Numbered from the stretch's first letter, positions 34,631 through 48,381 are shown. The stretch is DNA of 64,000 nucleotides from Phymatolithon calcareum (GCA_977006965.1 OZ345380.1:2108001-2172000); one strand, 5' to 3'. A program made the numbers and translations. The notes: generated by a model from the sequence alone, not told the origin.

Positions 34631-36460
34631 TTTGATTCATTTTCATTCATTTTCATTCATTTTCATTCATTTTCATTCATTTTCATTCATTTTCATTCAT
34701 TTTCATTCATTTTCATTCATTTTCATTCATTTTCATTCATTTTCATTCATTTTCATTCATTTTCATTCATTTTCATTCATTTTCATTCATTTTCATTCAT
34801 TTTCATTCATTTTCATTCATTTTCATTCATTTTCATTCATTTTCATTCATTTTCATTCATTTTCATTCATTTTCATTCATTTTCATTCATTTTCATTCAT
34901 TTTCATTCATTTTCATTCATTTTCATTCATTTTCATTCATTTTCATTCATTTTCATTCATTTTCATTCATTTTCATTCATTTTCATTCATTTTCATTCAT
35001 TTTCATTCATTTTCATTCATTTTCATTCATTTTCATTCATTTTCATTCATTTTCATTCATTTTCATTCATTTTCATTCATTTTCATTCATTTTCATTCAT
35101 TTTCATTCATTTTCATTCATTTTCATTCATTTTCATTCATTTTCATTCATTTTCATTCATTTTCATTCATTTTCATTCATTTTCATTCATTTTCATTCAT
35201 TTTCATTCATTTTCATTCATTTTCATTCATTTTCATTCATTTTCATTCATTTTCATTCATTTTCATTCATTTTCATTCATTTTCATTCATTTTCATTCAT
35301 TTTCATTCATTTTCATTCATTTTCATTCATTTTCATTCATTTTCATTCATTTTCATTCATTTTCATTCATTTTCATTCATTTTCATTCATTTTCATTCAT
35401 TTTCATTCATTTTCATTCATTTTCATTCATTTTCATTCATTTTCATTCATTTTCATTCATTTTCATTCATTTTCATTCATTTTCATTCATTTTCATTCAT
35501 TTTCATTCATTTTCATTCATTTTCATTCATTTTCATTCATTTTCATTCATTTTCATTCATTTTCATTCATTTTCATTCATTTTCATTCATTTTCATTCAT
35601 TTTCATTCATTTTCATTCATTTTCATTCATTTTCATTCATTTTCATTCATTTTCATTCATTTTCATTCATTTTCATTCATTTTCATTCATTTTCATTCAT
35701 TTTCATTCATTTTCATTCATTTTCATTCATTTTCATTCATTTTCATTCATTTTCATTCATTTTCATTCATTTTCATTCATTTTCATTCATTTTCATTCAT
35801 TTTCATTCATTTTCATTCATTTTCATTCATTTTCATTCATTTTCATTCATTTTCATTCATTTTCATTCATTTTCATTCATTTTCATTCATTTTCATTCAT
35901 TTTCATTCATTTTCATTCATTTTCATTCATTTTCATTCATTTTCATTCATTTTCATTCATTTTCATTCATTTTCATTCATTTTCATTCATTTTCATTCAT
36001 TTTCATTCATTTTCATTCATTTTCATTCATTTTCATTCATTTTCATTCATTTTCATTCATTTTCATTCATTTTCATTCATTTTCATTCATTTTCATTCAT
36101 TTTCATTCATTTTCATTCATTTTCATTCATTTTCATTCATTTTCATTCATTTTCATTCATTTTCATTCATTTTCATTCATTTTCATTCATTTTCATTCAT
36201 TTTCATTCATTTTCATTCATTTTCATTCATTTTCATTCATTTTCATTCATTTTCATTCATTTTCATTCATTTTCATTCATTTTCATTCATTTTCATTCAT
36301 TTTCATTCATTTTCATTCATTTTCATTCATTTTCATTCATTTTCATTCATTTTCATTCATTTTCATTCATTTTCATTCATTTTCATTCATTTTCATTCAT
36401 TTTCATTCATTTTCATTCATTTTCATTCATTTTCATTCATTTTCATTCATTTTTATTCAT
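34631..36460 (+). repeat. 10-bp tandem repeat array (TTTTCATTCA)n, about 183 units
   Basis: 1,830 bp of a 10-bp unit. The first unit (34631-34640) has one C-to-G change and the last (36451-36460) one C-to-T change. All intervening units look identical. Because 10 is not a multiple of 3 and the unit creates no stop on the plus strand, the array is open in every plus frame and yields a spurious ORF of more than 600 codons with a 10-residue period. Confidence 0.98.
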
Positions 36461-39400
36461 TGTACCTGAGTTGAATATATATCAATTTGAATTTTTTCTG
36501 GTTTTCTAATGAATGTCTTTTTTGAAATCTACATTTCATGTTTGTTTTTACCTTCTGGACCGGAATTCTTTTTCTGTGTTTCTGCAGTGCAAAGGGTTTT
36601 TGATACTGTCACCGTGCCTTAAACCGTGAACAGGATCGCAGGTACAGAGACATCATTGAGTTGAAGCTCTGATAGACGCCGTATATGTTGTTCAAGAATT
36701 TATCGTAGTAGTTCTGTTGAGCTTTGGAATCGTTAGTATGGCAGTCTATGGTCTAGGCCGGAGTGCCTTCGGTGGCATGCGCACGATGCACAGTGGGGTG
36801 GTATAAGTCTTCTTTGTTCGAGGAGGATGCACGTTGTCTCTTCTTGGAAGAAGAGGTACCCATTATGAAGAAATGGTAGGCTGATTGGACGAGTAGAGCA
36901 ATGGAGTTTCCAAATCGTTGTTCTTATATTTCGAGAACCTCTTCTACCGCGGACGGGGAACCGTAAATCATAGTCTCTGGCGTGAGCTTGATGACGGACA
37001 TTTTCGTGTTGAGCTATTGATGCCCCAGTCTGAAGTATGCGACATAAACTATTCTGCCTACGCTCAAATCGAGAAGCATAATCGATGTCGCCAAGCCAGG
37101 ATTTAGCGCACTCGCCAGCCCGCCGTCAAGCCACAGCGTGGGTACCTAAAGATTAAGCTCGGCTGCCAAGTCGGCATGGATATTTGTTTAAAGTCATTTG
37201 CATTAGACACGATTCGTTGTTCAGGACATGCCCGGTTCCCCTTTCTGAGTCATCTCCGATTCGGAGGGGTGTGGGCAATACAATATAGAGTCCGTAGTCA
37301 AGATTGGATATTCTATCTCTCGAAGACCTGAAGTGCGCTTCGGAACCCTCAGTTGAAATCCGCGAGCTATGCTCACGGATGATTTAGCGAATCTCATGTG
37401 TATTAGCCGTAACACACCGCGGCACTGGCGCCCAAGAAAGAGACACTCTTGGACTAAAGTACATCACCACAGGTATAAAGAAGAAGTTTCAGCCAAAAAT
37501 TTCATTTAGAAGACTTTAAAAATCTCGCCTACGTCCACCAGTAACTCTGGCGTCCAACGCCACTATGATACTCCTATACAAATAGCTCCCTTCAAATTGT
37601 CATTACAGCTTGCATTTACAGCAAGCCCTTACAGACAGCATTACATTCATTACAGTACCGTAGGTTTTGATACGTACTTACACCATGAAGGATCACCAAG
37701 GGCAAACCCTAAAACCACTGCTTACAGCTTACATGTGCTTACAAACCAACAAATGCTTTCACGTTAAGCGGCTCCTGCGGCGGGCTAGGAAGCCGCGAAG
37801 CGGCTTCCAAATTCTTCCATTGATCTATTTATCATATTGCCAAGTCATCTTTGATCCAGTTCTTTTTCTATAAAGGTCGCCGCTTTGCGGCGCCCTCGGC
37901 GTTTCGCCATGGAACAACTCGACCACAACCAGTGTGCCAAATTGTGCGATTTACAACCCCACAGTATCGCCTCGCCTCATCTAGCGCTTCACAGAAGAGA
38001 AACCATTACGAAAACGACATTGGTTTCGAACCAACTTCCTTTTGCATCAACTTCTACTTGCGACATCTTTTCCTATTTCGCATCATCTCTACTGGCCGTC
38101 GCGGATCACTTCATGGCTTTTTCATTTATATGGACCACATAAAGAGAAATAGAACCCGTACCACATCCATAATACTTGTGTTTGAACTCAACTGATTTTA
38201 CGAAAGAAACTGGAAAGCGAAGGACAGAAAAGCAAATTAAGAGTTGATTCACTGTACGTTTCTTCATTAATACGTTTACAATTTATGATACTGGTAACAT
38301 ACTCATTCATTCAGAAATAATGATGCGTTCAAGTTGCATTAATCTCTGAGTGACGCTCTCGCTTCATTCGCATTGTGAAGAATGTAAAGTGTTGCGCTGT
38401 AATTCCTGGGAAGAAAGCACCTAAGGGAGAAGCTTTGGAGACCATACGGACACAAGTCTTTACAATCGTCTCCTCGAATTTTCGAACTCCTTGTATAATG
38501 AATTCAGTTATTGATTTGCCACCTTCCTCATCGTCCGATTAAAACATCATGCTTGAAAAGGGGTTAATAACTAGGAATGCATTGAGGTGCTCATTTCGGC
38601 AAACGACGTACCATCTCGCCTAGAAGAAGCTAAATCAGCACTTCATGTGGCAGCCTCATCTGAATTTTTAGAAGAAAACAAAGAATACATGAGATGCATG
38701 GGGGATAAAAATATAGACCGTCGTCAACGTGAGCCTGGGGAGTGTCATGTGTCTAACTTTAGGTGTTTCAACCCGGAGAGTAATAGTTTCAAGACTCTCA
38801 TGACGGTTTGTAAGCCTATGATCTGCTCCCAAAACTCCTTGGTGGTCTTTTCTTCTTAGTCAATAATCTTTCGAAGAAATTTGGTCACCAGAAGTGGGAA
38901 AAGTTCACTCCATGGCAATCCCTATCCTAACCGCCTACTCATCCGTTTCGAATACAGCGGCTTGTCGTCGTATTCGTCGGCTAGGCTCAACTCACAACAC
39001 TCCCGAAGTAACCACTCTGAAATCATGGAAAAGAAGGAGCTCGTGCCACAGGTCGTGCTAAAGATGGGAGACTACGCTGGATTAAGCTTTCACGACGTTG
39101 TCAACGTCATTATCTCCCAAAACACGTCAATGTGCAAGGCCCACCTCGTGGTGAAGCGCAACAAGTGGTCGCTGCACTTTTGTACGCATCTAGGCGCTTG
39201 GTGCAACATCTTGTGTCGTTCGACTCGTGGAACAAGCAATAGTTCAGGGACGTATGGATGTTGAGCATTGTCGTACCAAAGGTACAGCCGATAGGGTGAA
39301 GCTTCCGAGGGAAGCTTAAAAAAACAACTTACTTTTGAGTTGGCTCTCAGCGTTGAGGTTGTTACTCCATCTTCGCTGAGGTGCAGAGAGTTTATATACA

Positions 39401-41050
39401 CATTTTTCATCTGAAATCGGTAGTCCGGGCATAAAGCCCGCTCTAATTGGTCCATTTAATCCGGAGTCGGTTAGCTATTGGCCAATACTCTCACATGTGA
39501 GCTTCAGATTACTCCACATACAGTTTAGGAGAGTAGAACTCCAATTACTCCAATTTTAGAGAGCCGCCCGTAATTGACAAAGAAATCATAATTAATATTC
39601 GTGAATCAGAACTGGATTCCAAGTCATATGTTCGAGATCCTGAATCAGATCAAAGGTTTAAAGTATGACTTTATGAAATATTTGATTTCCGGGGGAAGTT
39701 TCAATCGAAGCATCTAAATATTTCGCATGCAGTAGATTAATATATTATTAGATATACGAGGCAAGATGCGACCGGATTGGAGGTGGAACTACAATTACTT
39801 CAGCAAGTTTTTCAATTGCTTTTCGGGTAAAAACGAGTCACGACTCAGGGTATCAGCAGTCATCCAGTATCTTGCAAGCTTTCATACGCATATGTGCATA
39901 GCTCTCGCAATGTTGCACCGTCTCTGTGCCGTAGACGCCGGAAATGCACCCCACTGCTGCAAGAGTGATCTTCTTGTGCGTCATATTTAAAATACCGATA
40001 CGTATCAGTGCAAATATGCACTGTGTGTGTAACAGGATGGTGCAATTACCACCGTATTTGGGCAAGCATGCATCATTTCATCTGTTACGAAAGCCACTTA
40101 TTGGCCGTTGCAAATTAATGGTGCAATAGAATCATAGAAATGCGTGTGCTGGTTTTCAGCTTCCATCGCCAAGTTCCTAGCTCCCTAAGGGCCGCATCAG
40201 TAGACATTTCGGTAGATATATAGAGCTTCCCTCTCTTCGAGCGGCCCTCGGAGAGAAAGGGGAGCTACCTTAGCGTAACCGATCTTGGAGTAAACTCATC
40301 TTGCCGAATCCGCTTTATTCCTTAACGGTTGGTAGCTCACAACTCATTGCGCGCGCACGACGACTGACCCCCTTTTTGCGTGTCCTCTTGCGCGTCCGTG
40401 ACAATCATCGTCGGGTGATTGTCTGTTCTTTCTCCTTCCTGTGGAAGTATCTCGCACCTGAGCAAAACTCTTGAGGAGTTGTGACCTTCTTGAGGCCAAC
40501 GGCGCTTCGTAGAGACTTTGGTCTCGGGACTCTTCGACAGTCGTGTAGCGCGGCTATAACATTGGGAAGCTTTGCTTTCTTGGCTCAACGGCACCGTGCG
40601 TGTACAAAGTTCTCCAGAAAGAACAGAAGGACCAGATCGGCAAAAGGTTATCTATCTTGCCACAATAGTTAGCTATCGCCCAACAGAAACTTCTTTACAA
40701 GAAGTGCGGGAAGCCGCGATCGTAAGGGTTCTCGGACTATCCACCCCTGAACCGCCAGGACTGTTCCTGCACGCTTCGTTTCTATCTGAAACTTGTTGAT
40801 ACGTTTGTTTGACATACGCTTCACCTCTGAAGTTACTGGTGAGATTTCCGTATTCTAGGATGCAAGTTTTCTTGTTACGTACCAACTTGACTGACGAAAC
40901 CAACTTCTACTGTTCTGGAGTGTTATTCATTTGGTCGTGTTTTTTGTGTCTATAGACTGGATTTACGACCCAGCCGGCTCGTTTTGAGTTGTGGCACTAC
41001 AAGCATGTGGGGCAAGCAGCATGAGGGCAGTATCACTTGCGTTGCAGTCA
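36461..41050. other. Gene-poor stretch with short hairpins
   Basis: No confident gene. It holds GC-rich hairpins at 37788-37808 (GGAAGCCGC, loop GAA) and 37878-37892 (CGCCGC, loop TTT), and a hairpin followed by A-run near 39302-39327. TACTGTAC motifs are almost absent here. Confidence 0.4.
37909..38142 (+). CDS. Possible small ORF with strong start context
   Basis: A 77-codon frame starting at GCCATGG, about 40 bp after a TATAAAG (37869-37875) and a small GC hairpin. The C-terminal third is hydrophobic. No similarity recognised and nothing else supports expression. Confidence 0.2.
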   Translation: MEQLDHNQCAKLCDLQPHSIASPHLALHRRETITKTTLVSNQLPFASTSTCDIFSYFASSLLAVADHFMAFSFIWTT

Positions 41051-41149
41051 CTGACCAGCTAGTACAGGATTATTTGGTGTCGTTGACCTTGTGTCTAAGC
41101 CTTGCCGCAAGCGCAAGAAGCCCAACTTGCGGTCCGAAATGAGGCCCGT

Positions 41150-41210
41150 CACTTCTCCACATGTGGAAACACTGGCCACATTTCGCAGACATGCGAGAGG
41201 CCCAGCATCC
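41150..41210 (+). pseudogene. Zinc-knuckle-like relic
   Basis: The plus strand reads FSTCGNTGHISQTC, a C-x2-C-x4-H-x4-C knuckle in which the first Cys is Phe. Such knuckles occur in retrotransposon Gag and in some MULE transposases. The frame is short (41102-41332) and otherwise unrecognised, so this is a degraded transposon fragment. Confidence 0.4.
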
Positions 41211-41388
41211 ACAACCTTGTCGAGGTGAAACGAAAACACATCTACGAAGCCGCTCAGTCCATGATCATCGAACTTACCGCCTACGATGACGGAGATGCTA
41301 CTTGCGACGAGGATGTAAAGCACAGAGAGTAGGGCGTGCAATGAATTTTAGTGTCGCATAGATTGCTTCGACAATCGGATGAGTACAG

Positions 41389-42049
41389 TTGACCCCTCGA
41401 AATGCAACCCTTGTAACTGAAATCCATGCAGAAATGCAATCTGCGTTCCTTTCCAGACCCAAAATCGGCCTTAAAATATCCAAGTTTTTAATGTGCCCTG
41501 CACGACTGGAAACTGCAATCCTCAAACTGAAGACCCTTGTTTTTCGTTAATTTTTTAGTGGTGCGTTTCACTGCACGGAAAAGGACTGCATTGTCTTCGT
41601 AATAGACGAAGAGCTCGTGAGTCAAATCGTGCATGCGGTTCACTCAGAAGAAATGGAAAGCGATATTGATGACGATCTACCGCAAGAAGTGCTTCCTCCG
41701 TGAAAAATGCAGCTCAGACATCTTCCTATGGCGCTGAAGATTCTGCAGCACCGCGGCGAATATCAGCAAGGAGTAGGATCGACAGTTACGCGTATTCTGC
41801 GCAAAATTTGTGCAGAGCACAAGGAGTCCCTTTCTCAGAGTAGGATAACTGATGTGTGGAGAGGAGATTATAGCACAATAGGCGATGAGAATCTCTGCAC
41901 GATGTGATAAACGTGTCAATTGCTGTAAGTTGTCTGTAAATCGGCTGAATATTCATGCTATGATACGCCCGTCGGACTGAAATCCCTCTTCAACTGCAAT
42001 TCGACTACCTGTCCCGAAGTGTTGCAGTTAGAAGGGGTCGACTGGAATA
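41389..42049 (+). mobile_element. pogo/Tigger-like DNA transposon relic
   Basis: The left end CAGTTGACCCCTC, preceded by TA, and the right end, whose reverse complement starts CAGTCGACCCCTT, form terminal inverted repeats as in pogo/Tigger elements (CAG terminus, TA target). Between them the plus strand reads an acidic block (EEMESDIDDD, about 41655-41685) followed by a helical tail, which is the usual layout of the C-terminus of Tigger/CENP-B-like transposases. A TGA at about 41700 and the missing catalytic domain show an internally deleted, dead copy. The right TA is not preserved. Confidence 0.55.
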
Positions 42050-42193
42050 GTTCGGCTAGGTTACGTTATGATAGTACGCGTGGCTAAGGGTGAGTATTAA
42101 GTTCGGCGAGGGGTGGCCATGAAGTGAATTTTCCCACTTTTGGTGGCCATATAGTGATTTTCCTCATAATCTTCCACATCCAAGCGCTTGAAG

Positions 42194-42219
42194 CATTCTT
42201 TCGCTTAAGCGAAAGAATG
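42194..42219. repeat. Perfect 26-bp palindrome
   Basis: CATTCTTTCGCTT followed directly by its reverse complement, with no spacer. A separate 10-bp palindrome (CAAGCGCTTG) sits at 42181-42190, and a 16-bp perfect palindrome (CTGTCCCTAGGGACAG) at 42725-42740. Confidence 0.9.
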
Positions 42220-45200
42220 ATTCATGGATTTCTGCATCCAGTCTTCTGTGTCCTCGTCGTCATCAGGTACTTCAGATACATTGACAAGGCGGGGCGCCAT
42301 TTTTGCGCCGGTATCGAAGAGGAAATCGTTTCTAGTGAATGAAATGTTAAGCTCTGCTGGGTTGCGCTAGCTTCATCATCTCGTGGTCTTTGTACATGGT
42401 GGATTGGGTTTTGGGTATGGGGCTTATCTTTCTGATACTACCTCGTAAGAATCTGTCACGTCCTCCAAGAATAGCGGTAGCACAAAAGGTTCATCAGTAT
42501 GAATCGTGAGATCTTCATGCTTCTCCTGCCCTGTATAGAGAATTAGATATCTTCCAGAGGTGTCCACATAATGTATGAAAAGTCTGTCGCAACAGGATAG
42601 ATCATTGCGAAGAGGAAGTATAATTTACTGTGGACCTCAAGCGACGCTCTGAATTTCAATTCAGAAAGCCAAACCCTCCAATAGTGTTAGAAGAACCAAT
42701 CGCTCTTGTCCCAGTGAATTAGAGCTGTCCCTAGGGACAGATGTTGCCGAGTGCAAATTTCTGATTGTTCACAGAAATGTGGGACCGAGACGTCAATATT
42801 TTAATTGTGAGAATTATCTTTTGATTGTTGAACGACCGACGCATCTTTTGTTTTTCAACCTTCGATGACCGGATGACCTCTTTTCCATCACGCATCATGA
42901 GGAGAAGGCCCATGCTGTCGAAAAAAGAGTTCAAACGTCCCTCCCTGCTTAACCGGATGGTGGAATGGAAACCAGGGGAAAACATAATTAGAGCTTTTGG
43001 CGAAGTGAGTTCCATCAGGGGAGAATAATATTGTTATTTCTATCCCCCGGTGAAACTCACTCCGCTATGGCTTCAATCACCCCCATGGGCTGAGCAATTC
43101 ATTTTTCTTCTTGGAGCCAAATCGCTCCTTATGAATGATGAGAAGGCGCAGGTGCCCAGAATCTGTGTCCGACATGGAAAGAGCTATTGTAAGTACTATA
43201 GCAATAAGGGGCATATTTTTTCTGCTGTGTTGCCCTTATTACGCTGCCTAGATCGAATAGCAATTCGGCATTTGCAGTAGCGCAGAGTAGAGTTCTTCGG
43301 ACGGAAATTTGGATTTTATTGGAGAAGAAAAGGTGCTGCGTGAGTTTTGCGTTTCTTCCAGCTCAAATTACTTTCTACAAGCGACAAGAATAGGATGTGC
43401 TGTAGAATTTAGTGCGCGCTTTCCCTACGTTCATGTTCGACGAGGGCAGTAGGAGAAACGTTAGTCGGCAAGTGTGCAACCCGGTGAGCCTGCAGTGCAG
43501 AGAGCGTGGAAAAGAGATTTTATCATATTTATTTTCGAACAGCCTCACGGTCCTTGAATCTCAAGCAGTACTAAAGTACGGTAGTTGAGGTGATAAGCGC
43601 GTGATACTTCAACGTGGGCTTCGAGAGAAGCAGGGAGTCGAGCTTCGAGTTTGTGTTTCAGATCTTGTCGGGTTTGCTCTTTTCTGAACTGTTTATTCCG
43701 TGTAACGTAGTCTCGCGTGGGTGTGGCACGATCGCTGCGTATCATTGCTTCTGGTCGCGTGTCTAAGGAGATTGTGGGCAACGACTTTCTATCATATCAT
43801 ATCGCATGGAGGGGTACAAGAAGTCTCTTTCGTGCGAAAGGAATGTCATACATGGGGCTGACGATCATCGCCAGCCTCATGGAGCACATAGTGTACTGTA
43901 CAATACAGTAGAATGGGAATTGCGCCGTGCAACAAGTCGATGATCGGCCTGCTCGGCGGCGGTTCTGACCGTGCGCGACCGTACACCTTCCAACACCACA
44001 GTGTCGTTCTTTGGGCTGATCACTGGATGCAATGGTGCACGTAATCAAATAATAGGTTTGGCTGATGCGCTGCTCCGTACAGTCACTCACTGCCGTTAAT
44101 GGTGATGGGGGCGTGACATTCCTTACAAGTACTGTACGTACTGCTCGTCATCGCTGTCCAAAGAGGTACAGGACACTGTAATGCTTCTGAAGAGAACATT
44201 GGGCTGAACTGTTTAGAACCCTAACTCGGACGAAAGGAATATAGATATGATTTAGGTATCTGTATCATAGAGAGCTCTAATGCTCGAGGAATACTGTACA
44301 GTAGGTTCGCAGGCACAGAGGGGGACGGTTTGCACTTGAAGTCAAATTCCGTTACGAAAAGAAAAGAGTAAGAGGTCTTGCGCTAGACAGGATTATTCGA
44401 CGGATGAAGCGCAAGTATAGTACTCTTATTTTTAACGGGTGAATGAAAGAAGATAAAAGATGAAAACCCGTGCCGCCGAATCGAACATCTTTCATGACGC
44501 TATTTTCTGCATACGGATTTTACTTCCATGGGACCGTTACTCAACACAATCAAACAGCAAAAACCCTATGACATCCTGTGCTCCTTACTTTTTTTATCCT
44601 CTTGTTTTACTACAATTCAACTCCTTTTGAATGACGAAAGAATTTTCAGTCGATCGGTAGTGTAAGGTTATATAAGTCATTTTGATCCTGTAGCCGAATC
44701 CAGCGCTCAGTGGACCTTCACTCATGCGCGTGCGGAGTCTACAATATCTCCAATCCATCTCTGGTGGACTCAGCTCGAGTGGTTCGCTCCCCCAGATCGC
44801 AACAGGGAAGAGAATCCAGCTTGCGTCTTTCGACGTAGAATTTTAATTCTAAAAATTAATCTGTCACCCCATTTGAGCCAAATCCTCTCCCTTGGTCCCA
44901 GCGACCTACCTCCGTTACACGCGGGGTGCGAGGCGGGGAAATGTGTTGGACGTTGGATAACTGTCACGGCGCACGATACGCAGCAGTACAGTACTGCAGT
45001 TTACGTCCAGCTCGTCGGAAGTGGAGAGTTGGCAACGGGACACGCGCGTGAAGGATATACCTTCGGGCAGGTCTGAATTGATAGACTACATATGATAATC
45101 TACGAACAAGACTTTTTGAAAAACGGTCGAAATACACAATCAAAGAAACCTAAATTACATCAGACAGCAGAACGTATCATACTCATGACAACAAGCACGC

Positions 45201-46960
45201 GAAAAGGACAGCTGTACGCAATCCCCACGGTGCGACACAAGCGAGCGAGCGAAAGTCACACCTCGCGAGATATGGGAGATGAAAAGCGCGCAATCAAACG
45301 TATGGTCTAATCAAAGGGACACAGCTGCGAGGAGACATTCTTCAATCTCTACGGAGTCGTGGCTCGGTTTCAAACGATTGAGTAAATCAAGCGAGTGACA
45401 AAACCTTGTGCCTTGTATCAGATCTCATGCCATTGGCGGGAGTATATGTACAGCTAAGGAGCTGTACCTTCATTTAAGTTTCCAATTTTCACCCTTCTTG
45501 TTGCGCCTCCTGTGGATGCACGGCGCGGAACAGAACGGTTGCCGCCACACCAGGAAACGCGCAAGCGTATTTATTTTACTGTTCTGCACTGTACTGTACT
45601 GTACTGTAGGTTGCTGTGCTGGCAGTACCATAAGATCCACATGGCCGTCGCCGTCTCGCGGACAGCCCCGATCCGACTCGCAGACCGTCCGTCGCTAGCA
45701 GCGGCAGCCACTCTTGATCGCGATCACCGCCTGATGAGTACTGTATCAGAAGATACCGCGCTGTTCCCCCGTTCACAGCCCTACAGTATGTGGGGTGAAA
45801 TGAGCCATGCTCATGCCAACTGGACACCATCATGATGCATGAAGGTGACCACACGATCAGGTTGTCGAGAGAGTAGCTTCAGGCCCGTGACGGCGACGTA
45901 GAAACTTGAGCGTTTATTTGAGAAAATGTTTCTGCAATGCAGCTCCGTCAATTCGCCCAACCTTGCGTCATCCACTGAATTGAGCGCCCTTCCATTGCAT
46001 AGCATCACCGTAGAAATGTGGCATTCATGTGTACAGTTTTGTATGGGAGAGATGAGCATTTATCCTCACCCACAATGCACACGAAGTGTCTTCAGTAATT
46101 AATTCAGCAATCCTACGGTACAGTAGTTGAGAAACCCGGCTGCGACGAAGCAGCCGACCTGACCGTCTTTTATATCTATTCGTTTGACGCCCATGTTACG
46201 TTAATCGAAAAGCAGCATCATAATGTTTTCTTGTCGCGCTTCGACGTCCACCGGTGCAAGGCTGAAAATCTTCTCCCACACGTTCTGTTTCGAGAAACAG
46301 GTCATGTGCGATCGAGGTGTAAGGACACCGCCGCCGCCAAAATTAACGAAATTTCGCATGAATTCTCCCGTGCGCAGCAAACCTCGACTGCTAACCATTG
46401 CACTTGCACCACAACACAAGCGAGAGAAACTGCCTTCCGCGCATTCACGAGAAACAAGCATTACCTTCCATAGGCGAGCTTATGCTGCGCTAGGAATTCT
46501 AGAATCTCAACAATGCGTAAGCATTGGCATTCAACTAACTTTTCTGTCCACATGGGATTCATCCATCCCTCCAAAAAGACTTTTCGTTTTCATCTCCTAG
46601 AAAAGGTTTTCTTGTCTCAAACTAGAATTCTATGTAACAAGTGCGATGAAACAGAGAGGAAGAAGACGCTCGATACAGTAGTACAGTACAGTACAGTACA
46701 ATGTCTGATGTACTGCCTGGGACTGATATTTTTCAAGTTGCGTGGTCCAAGCGAAAGTTCATTTATATAAGTCAAATAAAGTAATTTTGTAAAGTGCACA
46801 ACATCGCAAGTGACCGAAGCCAATCTAGATTCCCCATGCATTACATTGCGGCACTTTTCGAATTGTCAGTCAGTGCCATTTTCGTTGCGTTCAATGTTCT
46901 AGCGTGCGTTTCCAAGTACATTGCGAAAATAAAGGTACATCCACCTTATTCACCTTCCTG
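42220..46960. other. No gene recognised
   Basis: Short frames only. TACTGTAC motifs reappear from about 43890, with runs at 44290, 45588-45608 and 46674-46701. Confidence 0.4.
45588..45608. repeat. TACTG pentamer run
   Basis: Four consecutive copies of the TACTG/ACTGT unit. Similar runs lie at 46674-46701, 55695-55714, 56556-56586 and 59523-59546. They are expansions of the dispersed TACTGTAC motif. Confidence 0.85.
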
Positions 46961-46962
46961 GC

Positions 46963-47511
46963 CTATCTCGATGGTTGCTGCGTCCCAAAGTGCCCGTTTG
47001 CTTGCACCGAAGGCTGCGAATAGTACGTCAAATTAGCACTCATGGGCGAGACAGGTGAGAAAGGCGCCAGCTTCGGCAATCGCGGCTTGGCAATCGCTTG
47101 ATCCCTTCCCCTCGGTCTTGGGTTAGACATGCGACGACGACGCTCAAGTTTTGCCTGATGAGAGCGTAAGTGCGCCTGAATGGATGATCGCCACATGAAT
47201 TTGCGGTCACAACCCTGTACAGAACACGAAAACTTGTACTCATTGGAATGCACTCGCTGGTGTTCGCGGTAATTGCACACGCGTCTGAACCCTTTTCCGC
47301 AATGCTTGCATTCTAAATCCTTGTCGAACGGCGGCAGGGGTGCGGCTGTGCGCGGCGAGCGAGGCGACCGTGACGAACGACGGGTGGAGGACGACTTGGA
47401 GGAGCGAGGTGAAAGCGCGATCTCCAGTGCAGTGGCAGCTACAAGTGCCTTTGGGTCGACGTCATGCTCGTTCACGAGCTCGCGCAACCATGCTGGACGT
47501 CCTGCAGTCAT
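46963..47511 (-). CDS. Two-finger C2H2 zinc-finger protein, family member 2
   Basis: 182 residues from the ATG at 47511, which aligns with its paralogues (MTAGRPAWL). After the conserved block (residues 6-36) it has a Ser/Arg-rich insert (37-56) that is longer than in the other members. Finger 1 is C68, C71, H84, H88 and finger 2 is C96, C101, H114, H118, followed by a basic LERRRR stretch. The C-terminal tail is Pro/Ser/Gln-rich with a PFSPVSPMS element also seen in member 4. Likely a nuclear DNA-binding regulator. The shared upstream motif lies at 47866-47879 in the gene's orientation. Flanked by repeat DNA on both sides. Confidence 0.85.
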   Translation of the reverse strand: MTAGRPAWLRELVNEHDVDPKALVAATALEIALSPRSSKSSSTRRSSRSPRSPRTAAPLPPFDKDLECKHCGKGFRRVCNYREHQRVHSNEYKFSCSVQGCDRKFMWRSSIQAHLRSHQAKLERRRRMSNPRPRGRDQAIAKPRLPKLAPFSPVSPMSANLTYYSQPSVQANGHFGTQQPSR

Positions 47512-47865
47512 AGATTGCTTGCTTGCTTGACCTATTCGAATGGGGATGTGTTGGGTGATGAAGATTTGCCGATGGGACGGTTGCGGGGCATTCCACTGGG
47601 GTACTTATGTAGACGAGGAGCACGGCGCTTCGGGAATTAATCGTGTGTGTGTGTATGTCTTTCTCTGCGTGCGCGCTAGAGCACAAAATTACGGGCTAAC
47701 GATGTGCAAATCTGGCTGGATTGGCGGCCAATAATCATGATGTAAGAAGTGCGCCGTGGGGCAAAAGATGAGACGTGGGCGAATGACGCAATGAAGCAAG
47801 TGTCACCCTCTTGCGGACACGTGCTGTCACTTGCCGCGTGCCCGCGTGACTATCCTCAGTGTCGG

Positions 47866-47879
47866 TGCGCGACTGGACC
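47866..47879 (-). promoter_or_regulatory. Shared upstream motif of zinc-finger genes (site 2)
   Basis: On the minus strand this reads GGTCCAGTCGCGCA, about 355 bp upstream of the ATG at 47511. It differs from the copy at 21975 only at the first base. Confidence 0.6.
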
Positions 47880-48381
47880 TCGAGAAGCACGCAACAAAAC
47901 AATATACAGTAATTGCGAGAAATCTACAAAATTCGGGCCACTCCCACACCAATCACAAGAGCTGTGTCACTCGGCATAGGTTTCAAAGCGAGAGGTTGAT
48001 AATTTAGAAAACTGTCGTTTCCATTTGCACCAAGATGGTATGATATATCCAAAAATCTCTCGCTCGTTGTGTGGCCGTAAATGAGGCCCAGTCCGCCGCC
48101 AAAATCGGAGGAGGCGGCGGCGTGAACGGCGATAAGATCGACATTGTATCATACTATATAGTACAGTGTAAATGGCAATCAGGAAGGCGGCAGCACGCAA
48201 GCTGTCTCGCTATTCGGCCCGTCCAACAGCCGATCTCGGCAGAATTACAGTGCGTGGCAGCCAAAACTAGCGGTCTCAGGCCGCTTGACATCCTCGCGAG
48301 GTATGGCGCCCACGGCTGTCCCCTATCTCGCGAGGTTCGCCATATCGTCATCGAGGCCCCGTCCAGGTCGCCGTACAGTCC

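Noticed and set aside
34632-36509. 625-codon ORF with period-10 peptide
   Set aside because: It is the mechanical translation of the 10-bp satellite in a strand and frame without stops, not a gene.
37990-38090. T-arm-like GGTTCGAAACC on the minus strand
   Set aside because: No acceptor or D-arm complementarity around it.
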